Below, piece by piece: positions 7,645 through 15,441 of a DNA stretch of 25,421 nucleotides. Within the stretch, counting starts at the first letter, position 1; each line of letters opens with the position of its first letter. The translations under genes and the position numbers were made by a program. The DNA is taken from NCBI GenBank assembly GCA_964469155.1, contig CAYXXU010000066.1, positions 1 to 25,421 of the forward strand. Direction: 5' to 3'. The notes under the pieces are model-generated. The model was not told the DNA's origin. It searched no databases and saw nothing but the letters and a program-made list of their open reading frames with translations. Origin of the DNA: CAIWKO01 sp964469155. Its GTDB lineage: Bacteria > Bacteroidota > Bacteroidia > Bacteroidales > CAIWKO01.

Positions 7645-8418
7645 ATGCTTAAATTCGCAAAAAATCTAAATCTTTTGAAAAAGGTTTTATTTCCTATAGG
7701 CGAGTATGTCGATCTGATGTTCAAGGTATTTACCCGGCACGAGAAAGCCTCGGTGTTCCGTAAACAGATTGCACAGGAGATCAACAACCTGGGCATAGAA
7801 TCTTTGGGCATTGTGGCCATCATTTCGGTTTTTATGGGAGCTGTCGTGGCTATTCAGACAGCACATAATATTACCAGTGCCTGGATACCCGATTATACCG
7901 TTGGCTTTACTACCCGCGAATCCATTATACTGGAATTCTCCCCGACTATCATTTGTCTGATACTTGCCGGAAAGGTGGGTTCGCGAATTGCTTCTGAGAT
8001 CGGGACCATGAGGGTTACCGAACAGATTGATGCCCTTGAGATTATGGGGATCAATCCTGCCAATTATCTTATTTTACCCAAGGTGGTTGCCGCTTTGATG
8101 ATATTTCCGGTTTTAGTTATCATCAGTATGTTCCTGGGAATTTTTGGCGGATGGTTGGCGGCTATCTGGATGCACGTTGTCACCACCACCGCTTATTATG
8201 AGGGAATTACCCTTGACTTTATTCCCTATGAGATATTTTATTCCATTGTAAAAACCCTTGTATTTGCTTTCCTTATTACAACTGTTTCGGGATATTATGG
8301 CTACATAACCGAAGGAGGCGCCCTGGAAGTAGGAAGAGCGAGCACCAAAGCGGTGGTTATGAGTAGCATCCTGATCATTCTTTTCAACCTGATAGTAACT
8401 CAATTGATGTTGGTATGA
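7645..8418 (+). CDS. mlaE: MlaE-family lipid ABC transporter permease
   Basis: This is the inner-membrane permease of an Mla/MCE-type phospholipid transporter. The 257-aa protein has the family pattern. An N-terminal amphipathic segment is followed by a hydrophobic segment with GIVAIISVFMGAVVAIQTAHN. The conserved coupling region LAGKVGSRIASEIGTMRVTEQIDALEIMGINP follows at about residues 109-141, and several membrane segments come after it. The length matches MlaE. It opens a plus-strand operon, and the ATPase gene overlaps its stop by 4 bp (ATGA). Confidence 0.92.
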   Translation: MLKFAKNLNLLKKVLFPIGEYVDLMFKVFTRHEKASVFRKQIAQEINNLGIESLGIVAIISVFMGAVVAIQTAHNITSAWIPDYTVGFTTRESIILEFSPTIICLILAGKVGSRIASEIGTMRVTEQIDALEIMGINPANYLILPKVVAALMIFPVLVIISMFLGIFGGWLAAIWMHVVTTTAYYEGITLDFIPYEIFYSIVKTLVFAFLITTVSGYYGYITEGGALEVGRASTKAVVMSSILIILFNLIVTQLMLV

Positions 8419-9170
8419 TCGAGACTAGGCACATATCCAAAGGATTTGATGACAAAGAGGTTATCAATGATATCAATATGGTTTTCGAACGCGGAAAAAC
8501 CAACCTGATCATCGGACCCAGCGGTTCCGGAAAAACCGTTTTGATGAAATGTATTGTAGGATTGCTGGAAATTGACGAGGGCGAGATATTATTTGACGAA
8601 AGGCTTTTTAATAAAATGAACTTCTACGAAAAGAAGACTATTCGTCAGGAAATGGGAATGATGTTTCAGGGTGGGGCCTTATTCGATTCGCTTACGGTAG
8701 AAGAAAACGTAATGTTCCCTATTACCATGTTCACCAAACAATCGCTGGAACAGCGACTCGACAGGGTTAACTTCTGTTTGAAAAGGGTGAATCTTGATAA
8801 TGTCAACAAATTATATCCAGCCGAACTCAGCGGTGGTATGAAAAAGCGAGTTGCCATTGCACGTGCCATTTCGATGAATCCCCGGTATTTGTTTTGCGAC
8901 GAACCCAATTCTGGGCTTGATCCCAAAACCTCCATTGTTATCGATAATCTTATCAGCGAGATAACAAAGGAATATCAAATGACCACCGTTATCAATACCC
9001 ACGATATGAATTCGGTGATAGAAATCGGCGACAAAATTGCTTTTATCTATAGCGGAAAGTTGTGGTGGGTGGGCGATAAACATGAGATCCTACGGACCGA
9101 AAATGAAGAACTTAATAGTTTTGTGTACGCGACAGAACTGACTCGTAGACTGAAAAAAGGACCATTGTAA
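8415..9170 (+). CDS. mlaF: MlaF-family ABC transporter ATPase
   Basis: The cytoplasmic ATPase that partners MlaE. The 251-aa protein has Walker A GPSGSGKT (34-41), a Q-loop in GMMFQGGALFDSLTVEENV (about 81-99), the signature LSGGMKKR (138-145), Walker B YLFCDEP (158-164), a D-loop SGLDP, and the switch histidine in NTHDM. The Q-loop phrase is typical of the MlaF branch. It overlaps mlaE by 4 bp, indicating coupled translation. No MCE-domain (MlaD) gene follows in this window, so the periplasmic components must lie elsewhere. Confidence 0.93.
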   Translation: MIETRHISKGFDDKEVINDINMVFERGKTNLIIGPSGSGKTVLMKCIVGLLEIDEGEILFDERLFNKMNFYEKKTIRQEMGMMFQGGALFDSLTVEENVMFPITMFTKQSLEQRLDRVNFCLKRVNLDNVNKLYPAELSGGMKKRVAIARAISMNPRYLFCDEPNSGLDPKTSIVIDNLISEITKEYQMTTVINTHDMNSVIEIGDKIAFIYSGKLWWVGDKHEILRTENEELNSFVYATELTRRLKKGPL

Positions 9171-9180
9171 ATCCTATCGC

Positions 9181-9702
9181 ATGAATTTTTTGGACATAAT
9201 CATCCTTATTCCTGTTGCCATTTTTGTTTTCAAGGGGTTAAAGAATGGTTTGGTTATTGAGATTGCTTCGCTTGCCTCTCTGTTCCTGGGAATCTTTGCC
9301 GGAATGTATCTTTCCGATTATTTAGCCGGTTTGCTGGTGAAACATTTAGGTTTAAATGCAAATTACACTTCCGCAGTAGCTTTTATTTTGATTTTTATTG
9401 CCGTAATCATACTGATGCGTATCATTGCCAAAACGATTGAAAAGGTTCTGGATCTTACCTTACTGGGATTTATTAATAAACTGTTGGGGGCAGTTTTTGC
9501 AGTTTTGAAGGGATTATTCCTGATCAGCCTGGTGTTTTATGTGATCAATAAATTTGATACCAAAGAAAAACTGATCACCCAGGCTACTAAAGAGAAATCA
9601 TTTCTTTATAAACCCGTTAGCGGCATTGCACCCCTGACCATTCCGAAAATTAAGGCGGAATATGAGAAACTTCAAAAAAAGGATACTGTGCCGGTGCATT
9701 GA
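9181..9702 (+). CDS. cvpA: CvpA family membrane protein
   Basis: The 173-aa protein starts NFLDIIILIPVAIFVFKGLKNGLVIEIASLASLFLGIFAGMYLSDYL (shown here as the family's DxxxL, KGxxxGL and LGIFAG features). About four membrane segments are visible in the first 125 residues, and the soluble tail is basic. This is the layout of CvpA (colicin V production) proteins, which are inner-membrane proteins linked to envelope integrity. It begins 10 bp after mlaF in the same operon, consistent with an envelope role. Confidence 0.88.
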   Translation: MNFLDIIILIPVAIFVFKGLKNGLVIEIASLASLFLGIFAGMYLSDYLAGLLVKHLGLNANYTSAVAFILIFIAVIILMRIIAKTIEKVLDLTLLGFINKLLGAVFAVLKGLFLISLVFYVINKFDTKEKLITQATKEKSFLYKPVSGIAPLTIPKIKAEYEKLQKKDTVPVH

Positions 9703-9726
9703 TATTATTCCACAAAAAAAATTACC

Positions 9727-10245
9727 ATGAAAAAGCTTTTCCTCCTTATTGTTTTATCTCAAATTTTATCATGCGGAATTGTTGAAGATGACAATATTAA
9801 AGAAGAAGAAACGGCGCCGCAGGAATTCACCACAAGTTCATTAAAGTATTACATGAACCTGCAAACCATGATGCACGATAATGCCATAAGCCCGAATTAC
9901 ATGAGCCATCTGGACACTGTGAACAATTTCAGTGTGGGGTTTATTTGCGATGTAAAGCAATTGTATACCAAAGAAACTTCTAAAATTAAGGTAAAGGTAA
10001 AATATTATTTCCCCCGGCCCGGCAAAGCATCTGTTGTATGTTCAATATCTAAAGCAGATAGTGTTATTTATTGGAGAGCTTTAGATTTGGATAATTCGGT
10101 TGCAATTAATAAGTGGGCAACCAACGAATTTAATTTTGATTTTCCAAAAACATATAAGGACAATGAAGTATTAGCTGTGTATGTTTGGGCGCCCAACAGG
10201 GAAGAAGTGTATGTTGAAGATATTTATGTAAAAGCCAAGAAATGA
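9727..10245 (+). CDS. Lipoprotein of unknown function
   Basis: The 172-aa protein starts with MKKLFLLIVLSQILSCG, a lipoprotein signal with the lipobox ILSC (Cys16). The acidic stretch GIVEDDNIKEEE after Cys resembles the Bacteroidota surface-export context, though it is not a strict match. The rest is a predicted beta-rich domain with aromatic and charged alternation (VKVKYYFPRPGKASVVCSIS; NEVLAVYVWAPNREEVYVED), suggesting a small beta-sandwich. I do not recognise a family. It sits 24 bp after the CvpA gene, and its stop overlaps the start of the following GT-C-like membrane protein by 4 bp, so the two products probably act together. Confidence 0.75.
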   Translation: MKKLFLLIVLSQILSCGIVEDDNIKEEETAPQEFTTSSLKYYMNLQTMMHDNAISPNYMSHLDTVNNFSVGFICDVKQLYTKETSKIKVKVKYYFPRPGKASVVCSISKADSVIYWRALDLDNSVAINKWATNEFNFDFPKTYKDNEVLAVYVWAPNREEVYVEDIYVKAKK

Positions 10246-11630
10246 TGATATTCCGAAAAAAAATCCGAAACAATTTTAACTTGTCTAAAAATAATATTTT
10301 CGGAAAATTATTCTCCTCCGGCATTTCGTGGATGGTAATCCTTCTGATGATCTCATTTTATTCATACAGATTTATCAACGCTGAAATGTTTAACAGAAAG
10401 GAGATAATTCGAAATGATATTTTTTCGTACTACAACTATCTTCCTTCGGCATTTATTTTAAATGATTATACTTTTACCTCGCCCACTTTGAAGCATTGGA
10501 ATGTTTCGCTGCCTGACGGTCGTCAGGTGAATAAAACTACCATGGGAGTTGCTTATTTCTATGCACCTTTTTTCCTGGTAACCTACGAGTTTTTCAAGTA
10601 TCATGGTTATACAATAGATGTCTACAGCCCGATGTTTCAGTTTGCCATCGGATTAAGCGGGCTGCTGGCCGCTTTACTGGCCATGATAGTGATGAGAAAA
10701 AATTTAAAACACTTTTTTTCGGAAGCGGTTACAAGTATATGTCTGATAATAATTTTTTTAGGTACTAACGTTTATTATTACAGCGTTTACGATGGTTCTT
10801 CATCGCATATTTTTAGTCTTTTTCTGATCTCGTTGCTCATTAACTTAACTTTTACTTGGTATAAGAAACCATCCATTTTGATCTCTGTTCTTTTCGGATT
10901 GGTTGCAGGTTGGATAGTATTAATTCGGCCCATAAATCTGGTTTTTTGTATTTTCCCACTCATGTACGGCTTGAGTTCGTTTAAAATGACCCTGAATTTC
11001 TGGAAGAAACAGTGGATAAAAATTCTATTGATTATTTTCTTTGCTTTTCTCATTTGGGTTCCACAGTTATTATATTGGAAATACGCTACCGGGCATTATC
11101 TTTTCTTTTCTTATACCGGTGAAACTTTCTTCTGGCTACAACCGGAAATTATAAGAGGATTCTTCAGCTACCGCAATGGATGGCTGGTCTATACACCTAT
11201 TATGGCGCTGGCCCTGATCGGATTATTCTTTCTGTACCGCAATCAGCGCAAGTTGTTTTACCCGGTAACGGCAATCTTTATTCTGAATACCTACATCGTT
11301 TATTGCTGGTGGTGCTGGTGGTATAATGGGTTTGGTAGCCGTGCTATGGTCGATTCGTACGCTTTCCTGGTTTTTCCTATTGGGGCCCTGCTTGCATGGA
11401 TGATGAACGTGAAAAAGATCCTGATCTCTTTCACTATACTGATTATTTCCGCCCTGATATACCTGAACATCTTCCAGTCGTGGCAAAAATATAGGGGCAT
11501 CATTCACTGGGATGGCATGTCAAAAGAATTATACTGGGCGCATTTTTTGAAAGAAGGTTTTGCTAAAGATTGTGATAAAATGGTGAAACGGCCCGATTAT
11601 GAGAAGTCGCATACGGAAAGATGCGAGTAA
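10242..11630 (+). CDS. GT-C-like multi-spanning membrane protein
   Basis: This 462-aa protein has about 10-12 hydrophobic segments. The first long loop follows segment 1 and contains RNDIFSYYNYLPSAFI, placing an acidic residue where GT-C glycosyltransferases keep their catalytic Asp. Later motifs are NKTTMGVAYFYAPFF, GWIVLIRPINLVF, SYRNGWLVYTPIM, and CWWCWWYNGFGSRAMVDSY. The last resembles a tail of family 39/ArnT-like bacterial glycosyltransferases. The start ATG lies inside the stop of the lipoprotein gene. A clear paralogue lies on the opposite strand at 11885-13321. Substrate unknown; transfer of a sugar from a polyprenyl-linked donor is the family expectation. Confidence 0.75.
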   Translation: MMIFRKKIRNNFNLSKNNIFGKLFSSGISWMVILLMISFYSYRFINAEMFNRKEIIRNDIFSYYNYLPSAFILNDYTFTSPTLKHWNVSLPDGRQVNKTTMGVAYFYAPFFLVTYEFFKYHGYTIDVYSPMFQFAIGLSGLLAALLAMIVMRKNLKHFFSEAVTSICLIIIFLGTNVYYYSVYDGSSSHIFSLFLISLLINLTFTWYKKPSILISVLFGLVAGWIVLIRPINLVFCIFPLMYGLSSFKMTLNFWKKQWIKILLIIFFAFLIWVPQLLYWKYATGHYLFFSYTGETFFWLQPEIIRGFFSYRNGWLVYTPIMALALIGLFFLYRNQRKLFYPVTAIFILNTYIVYCWWCWWYNGFGSRAMVDSYAFLVFPIGALLAWMMNVKKILISFTILIISALIYLNIFQSWQKYRGIIHWDGMSKELYWAHFLKEGFAKDCDKMVKRPDYEKSHTERCE

Positions 11631-11632
11631 GA

Positions 11633-11857
11633 TCATTCCGGTGTTTTTGGTGTTTTCAGTTGCACTATTACCAATAAGATCAGGTGAATAAATAACAAAA
11701 CCGACCAGCATATCACTACCTTATCGTACCATATGGTATGATAAACTGTCATCAGGTTCAGTTCGAACAGTACTATACAACAAAATGCAGCCAAAATCGT
11801 GTGCAGGTAAAACGCTTTGATAGTAGCCCATTTCGTTATTTTCAGGTTCATTCTCAT
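11633..11857 (-). CDS. Small two-TM membrane protein (2TM-domain-like)
   Basis: The 74-aa protein has two hydrophobic helices (about residues 18-36 and 45-64) separated by a short loop. A basic N-terminus includes AFYLHTILAA, reminiscent of the Bacteroidota 2TM domain with its FYxH motif. It starts 27 bp after the end of the paralogous GT-C gene on the same strand. Its stop lies 2 bp from the stop of the convergent plus-strand operon. The family assignment is by resemblance only. Confidence 0.6.
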   Translation of the reverse strand: MRMNLKITKWATIKAFYLHTILAAFCCIVLFELNLMTVYHTIWYDKVVICWSVLLFIHLILLVIVQLKTPKTPE

Positions 11858-11884
11858 TGAGGTTGATGTCTGTTCTGTTTCATT

Positions 11885-13321
11885 TTATTGGGCTGTTCGG
11901 TAGATTCCTTTTACGGCAAGTTTATAATCAGGATGATCCAGGGCTTCAGGATAATAGCCATAGGCTTCAAAGTGTCCGAAGTTCTCGATGTAGGCTGCCC
12001 TCGTCATAGAATCGTAATGCAGTCCCCCATGCAGGTATTGGATGGTATAAATATTGGTCAAAAGGAGCATCGCCAGAATGACCAGTGTCAGGGGCAGTTT
12101 TAACAGGTATTTTTGCTGCCACAACCAACTGATAAATACGCCCATAGGAATTGCCATCAAGGCATAAGTATCAACCAGGCTGCGCTGGCTTAATCCTCCG
12201 CCATACCACCAGCACCACCACGAAAACACTACCCAAAGGTTTATTATAAGGAAAATTAATACCGGCAAGGCCATGGCTTTAAATTTCTTAAAGGAAAGAA
12301 TCAAACCGGCCATCGCAACGATCATAACCGGTGTGTAAATAAACCATCCTTTGCGGAAACTAAATAAACCATTGATGATTTGCGGCCGTAAAAAGAAAAA
12401 TCCCTCGTCACCGTATGAATTGAAAAACCAATGGTCGGTTACTTTTTTCCAATACATCATTTGAGGTATCCAAAATATTATAAGGAAAAATAGGATTATA
12501 AGGACTTGTTTATAATGGCTGAAAACCAATTTTATGCGTGCCCCAAGTTCATTAAGGCTTTTTACATCATAAAATATGGTGAACAGAACGATGAGGAAAT
12601 TTGTTGGCCTGATAAGTACTATCCATCCAAGCAGGAAACCCATAACCATAGCATATCGTGTTTTTTTTTCATGATGCCATTTTAAGGAATAATAAATAAA
12701 AGCACTGATCAACCCAAATGAAAAACTATGCGAACCACATCCATCGATAGAAATATAATAAAACAGGTTAGTGCCAAAAGTTAATAGCATCAATACAAGG
12801 GCAATAATTTCCTCGGTGAAGTAAAACTGCAAGGTTTTTCGCAGAAAAAAAAGTCCCACCAATCCATAAAACATAGCACTGATAAGCAGGGCAATATGAT
12901 AGGGCGGGCTGTAGCCTCCGGTGTCGTAACCGGAAAGCCAAGCATAGCCATGCGCCCCGAAAAAAAAAGGAGCATAACAAAATGCAAGACCCATCGTGGT
13001 TTTGTGGTAATATCCTCCATTAGGGGCTGTCAGGGGCCAGAATTCGAAGCGGTGGGGACCTTTGTAGTCCTTCACAAACTTCAGGGTAACATCATGATAA
13101 ATGAACAGGGAAGGCAGATAGGCATAATACGAAACCACATCATTATCGATAACTCCACGGCTACCATGCCATTGGTTAAAGTTGCCGATCAAAAAAAATA
13201 TGCAGGCAGCAATAAAAATAATAGCAATTTGTGATGATCTTAACCTGATTGTTTTTATTTTTTTGATCAAAACACGTGATTTAAAGATTGATCTATCCGG
13301 TAAAATATTGCATTTTCCCAC
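11885..13321 (-). CDS. GT-C-like multi-spanning membrane protein (paralogue)
   Basis: The 478-aa protein has about 10-12 membrane segments. It repeats the motif order of the plus-strand protein at 10242-11630: DNDVVSYYAYLPSLFI, HKTTMGLAFCYAPFF, GWIVLIRPTNFLI, SFRKGWFIYTPVM, and SWWCWWYGGGLSQRSLVDTY. The shared positions indicate common descent and a common fold. It starts 19 bp after the PIG-V-like gene on the same strand, so the two are probably co-transcribed. It is likely a polyprenyl-sugar-dependent glycosyltransferase acting on the periplasmic face of the inner membrane; no substrate can be read from sequence. Confidence 0.77.
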   Translation of the reverse strand: MGKCNILPDRSIFKSRVLIKKIKTIRLRSSQIAIIFIAACIFFLIGNFNQWHGSRGVIDNDVVSYYAYLPSLFIYHDVTLKFVKDYKGPHRFEFWPLTAPNGGYYHKTTMGLAFCYAPFFFGAHGYAWLSGYDTGGYSPPYHIALLISAMFYGLVGLFFLRKTLQFYFTEEIIALVLMLLTFGTNLFYYISIDGCGSHSFSFGLISAFIYYSLKWHHEKKTRYAMVMGFLLGWIVLIRPTNFLIVLFTIFYDVKSLNELGARIKLVFSHYKQVLIILFFLIIFWIPQMMYWKKVTDHWFFNSYGDEGFFFLRPQIINGLFSFRKGWFIYTPVMIVAMAGLILSFKKFKAMALPVLIFLIINLWVVFSWWCWWYGGGLSQRSLVDTYALMAIPMGVFISWLWQQKYLLKLPLTLVILAMLLLTNIYTIQYLHGGLHYDSMTRAAYIENFGHFEAYGYYPEALDHPDYKLAVKGIYRTAQ

Positions 13322-13340
13322 TTAAAGCAAAGCCGTTGAA

Positions 13341-14642
13341 CTATCCGATCCAGAAATTGTTGAGATAAGCATTAAACAAAAAAATCTGCAAAATAAGATT
13401 CAGCACATAAACACCCGACCAGATGTTGTTTTTTATTTTGCGGTTCATCAACAGCAAATATAATAAACTGTAAAGCACAATGATTCCAAAATATAGCTTT
13501 GTTTTCATAATCGGCAGCGCAAATTTTTCGAGATCCCACAAATATCCGTGTGCGTGGAATAATGTCCAGGTAATCAACGATGTTATTATAAAAACAAATA
13601 TGCTGATGCGGTTTATTTTCAGGTTTTTAAAACACATAATCAGGAAAACCGTGAAAAAAGGAGTAGCAAATACAAAACGGTTTAAACTGTAAATGGTTGA
13701 TCCTCCCATAACATCCCTGCCCGTGAAAAGCAATGTGGTGATGGTTACCAACGTTAAATAGCCCAGTGAAAATAAAAATGCTGGCGATATGGTTTTGTGC
13801 CGGTGTTTTATTTTTTTCCACAAATAGATAATGCACAAACAGAGCGACAGCATTCCGGTGAAAAAGGCCAATCCATCTAACCATATCAATCGTGTTCCAT
13901 CCCAAGTGGTAAGATATAATTTGGGCATAGTTATAATACGGTGCCATTCCTTTTGCGCTGCGAAAAGGGCAAAAAATTTCCCGGTTTCGATATATAAAAA
14001 GATTTGTACAGCCAAAGTCGAAAGAATGGCTGTTACAATCATTATTAGTGTTTCAATAATCAGTTTCCGGTTGTTTTTTTTCGGCTGAAAGTTATATAGC
14101 TTGGCAAAAATGATGATAGGAATGAAAATAAGCGACGCCGAACGACACAAACAGGCTAAAAGTATTCCCAGCACTGCCATTTTATGATCGCGTTTCAACC
14201 CGTAAATAATTAGGGTGCCCGCCAAAAAAAACATAGCTTCGGAATACGGAATATAGCAAAAGAAAAGACCGGGTATTGAAAGTAATAACATGAATTCGCG
14301 GGCATTTAAATTATAAGTTTTGCGGAGCAACATCATACCGCTCAACATTAAAATCAAGTTAAACAGGCTGATAAATAAGGGTGACAGATGCGACAACTTC
14401 CATATCATAGGAAATAAAGGGAAAAATGCAATGCTCGATTGCTGTCCTTCTGTAAACAAATATCCTTGGTTAACTATGGTTTTATACCAATTTGCATCCC
14501 AGTGAATCAATGTATTGTCGGCTGGAAATCCTTTAATAAAACCCAAAAACGTTAGAATACAATAAAATACAAAATAAATTAGCACATGAATGCCTATCAG
14601 CATCATTGAATTGAGATGTATTTTGGGGTATTTGATTGTCAT
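13341..14642 (-). CDS. PIG-V-like mannosyltransferase (GT-C)
   Basis: The 433-aa protein has about 10-11 membrane segments. The first periplasmic loop carries HWDANWYKTIVNQGY (residues 47-61) followed by AFFPLFP (72-78) and IPYSEAMFFL. These are the WDxxWY, FFPxxP and PYSE motifs of GPI mannosyltransferase-2/PIG-V relatives in bacteria. The Asp in the first motif would be catalytic, with dolichyl/polyprenyl-phosphate sugar as donor. It is the first gene of a minus-strand group with the GT-C-like paralogue and the 2TM protein. A guanylyltransferase that makes GDP-mannose lies 7 kb away. Confidence 0.83.
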   Translation of the reverse strand: MTIKYPKIHLNSMMLIGIHVLIYFVFYCILTFLGFIKGFPADNTLIHWDANWYKTIVNQGYLFTEGQQSSIAFFPLFPMIWKLSHLSPLFISLFNLILMLSGMMLLRKTYNLNAREFMLLLSIPGLFFCYIPYSEAMFFLAGTLIIYGLKRDHKMAVLGILLACLCRSASLIFIPIIIFAKLYNFQPKKNNRKLIIETLIMIVTAILSTLAVQIFLYIETGKFFALFAAQKEWHRIITMPKLYLTTWDGTRLIWLDGLAFFTGMLSLCLCIIYLWKKIKHRHKTISPAFLFSLGYLTLVTITTLLFTGRDVMGGSTIYSLNRFVFATPFFTVFLIMCFKNLKINRISIFVFIITSLITWTLFHAHGYLWDLEKFALPIMKTKLYFGIIVLYSLLYLLLMNRKIKNNIWSGVYVLNLILQIFLFNAYLNNFWIG

Positions 14643-14659
14643 ATTTTAATTAAGTGAAA

Positions 14660-14667
14660 CAAATTTA
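14660..14667 (-). promoter_or_regulatory. Possible -7 box for the PIG-V-like gene
   Basis: TAAATTTG on the minus strand matches TAnnTTTG and lies 17 nt before the ATG at 14642. No TTG is found at the usual 18-nt spacing (the nearest is about 24 nt away), so support is partial. Confidence 0.35.
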
Positions 14668-14940
14668 TTATTTTATTCGATTTGATGCCAGCAAATCGGC
14701 CATAGATTTGTTTCGGAAACAAAACTAATAAATTTTTACAAAGTTAACACATAATAAATCTGGCCAGTGATCTTTATTGTGATATAGAAGAAATGTAATC
14801 AGCAAAATAACCATTCGGACTGAAAAGAAATGTAACCACATCATCCCTATGAAACTTCAACAAACTATAACAATTATGGTTATTGCATGTTACTTACTAT
14901 TCTATCAGCACAGTAACAGAAAAGTAAACCCCCATTATCT
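14668..14940. other. AT-rich intergenic region, no gene
   Basis: No ORF with coding character is present. A direct repeat AAGAAATGTAA(T/C)C occurs at about 14788 and again at 14825, 37 bp apart. A 17-bp word TATGGTTATTGCATGTT at 14875-14891 recurs exactly at 24858-24874. Nothing resembles a known riboswitch or small RNA. Confidence 0.5.
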
Positions 14941-15208
14941 ATTGAATTAAACACGTTTTGCCGCGCTAAAAAAAGCCAAAATATAAATTAAATAGGTCAT
15001 GCCTCGGTAAAATGGGCTTAATTTAAAATTAAATTCGTTTTATTTCGTTAAAACGGGTTTTATTTTAAAATAAATACGTTTGAATTCGTTAAAACGGATT
15101 TAATTCGAAATAAAATACATTTTGTTTCGGCAAAATGTATTTTATTCGCAATTTTATGCATTTTGTTTCAGCATTTGGTATTTAATTTAAAATTCAATAC
15201 TATTCAGT
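14941..15208. repeat. 41-bp tandem array of palindromes
   Basis: Five consecutive units of exactly 41 bp lie at 15004-15044, 15045-15085, 15086-15126, 15127-15167 and 15168-15208. Four begin TCGGTAAAA, TCGTTAAAA, TCGTTAAAA and TCGGCAAAA; the fifth has drifted. Degenerate in-phase units precede them (14963-15003 and half of 14922-14962). Each unit has a palindrome at its centre, for example TTTATTTTAAAATAAA in unit 2, and another across its boundary. The boundary between units 3 and 4 is a perfect 16-bp inverted repeat, AATAAAATACATTTTG / CAAAATGTATTTTATT, with loop TTTCGG. Palindrome centres therefore alternate about every 20.5 bp. The array ends about 230 bp before the 322-aa gene at 15442. 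Confidence 0.8.
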
Positions 15209-15441
15209 TGTTTATTGCAATATTAATTTTAGTAATTTTTTATTCAATCGAAACAGGTAGGCTTTTAACTTGCATTTCAAATATTTACACGGTTTATATC
15301 GGGTTGCAAAAAAATATTTTATCATTTTTTTAAAAAAATGCTAATATATTTTTAAGTTGACCAAGTTTTTTCCTCCTATATCTCGTTTATAATGTATAGT
15401 TTTAAACCCATATTAATTAAACCCAATAAAATTGAAAAATT
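15209..15441. other. AT-rich leader region before the 322-aa gene
   Basis: No ORF is visible. It holds long T and A runs and a possible degenerate sixth repeat unit just after the array. No complete TTG-N18-TAnnTTTG promoter was found; TATAGTTTT near 15397 is the nearest approach. Confidence 0.4.

Noticed and set aside
14941..15208. CRISPR array or simple AT-rich microsatellite
   Set aside because: The 41-bp units are similar along their full length with no spacer-like segments, and the symmetric arms with paired changes are not expected from a simple microsatellite.
14668..15441. Riboswitch or known small RNA upstream of the 322-aa gene
   Set aside because: No conserved aptamer core or known RNA motif could be recognised; only the repeat array and AT-rich filler are seen.
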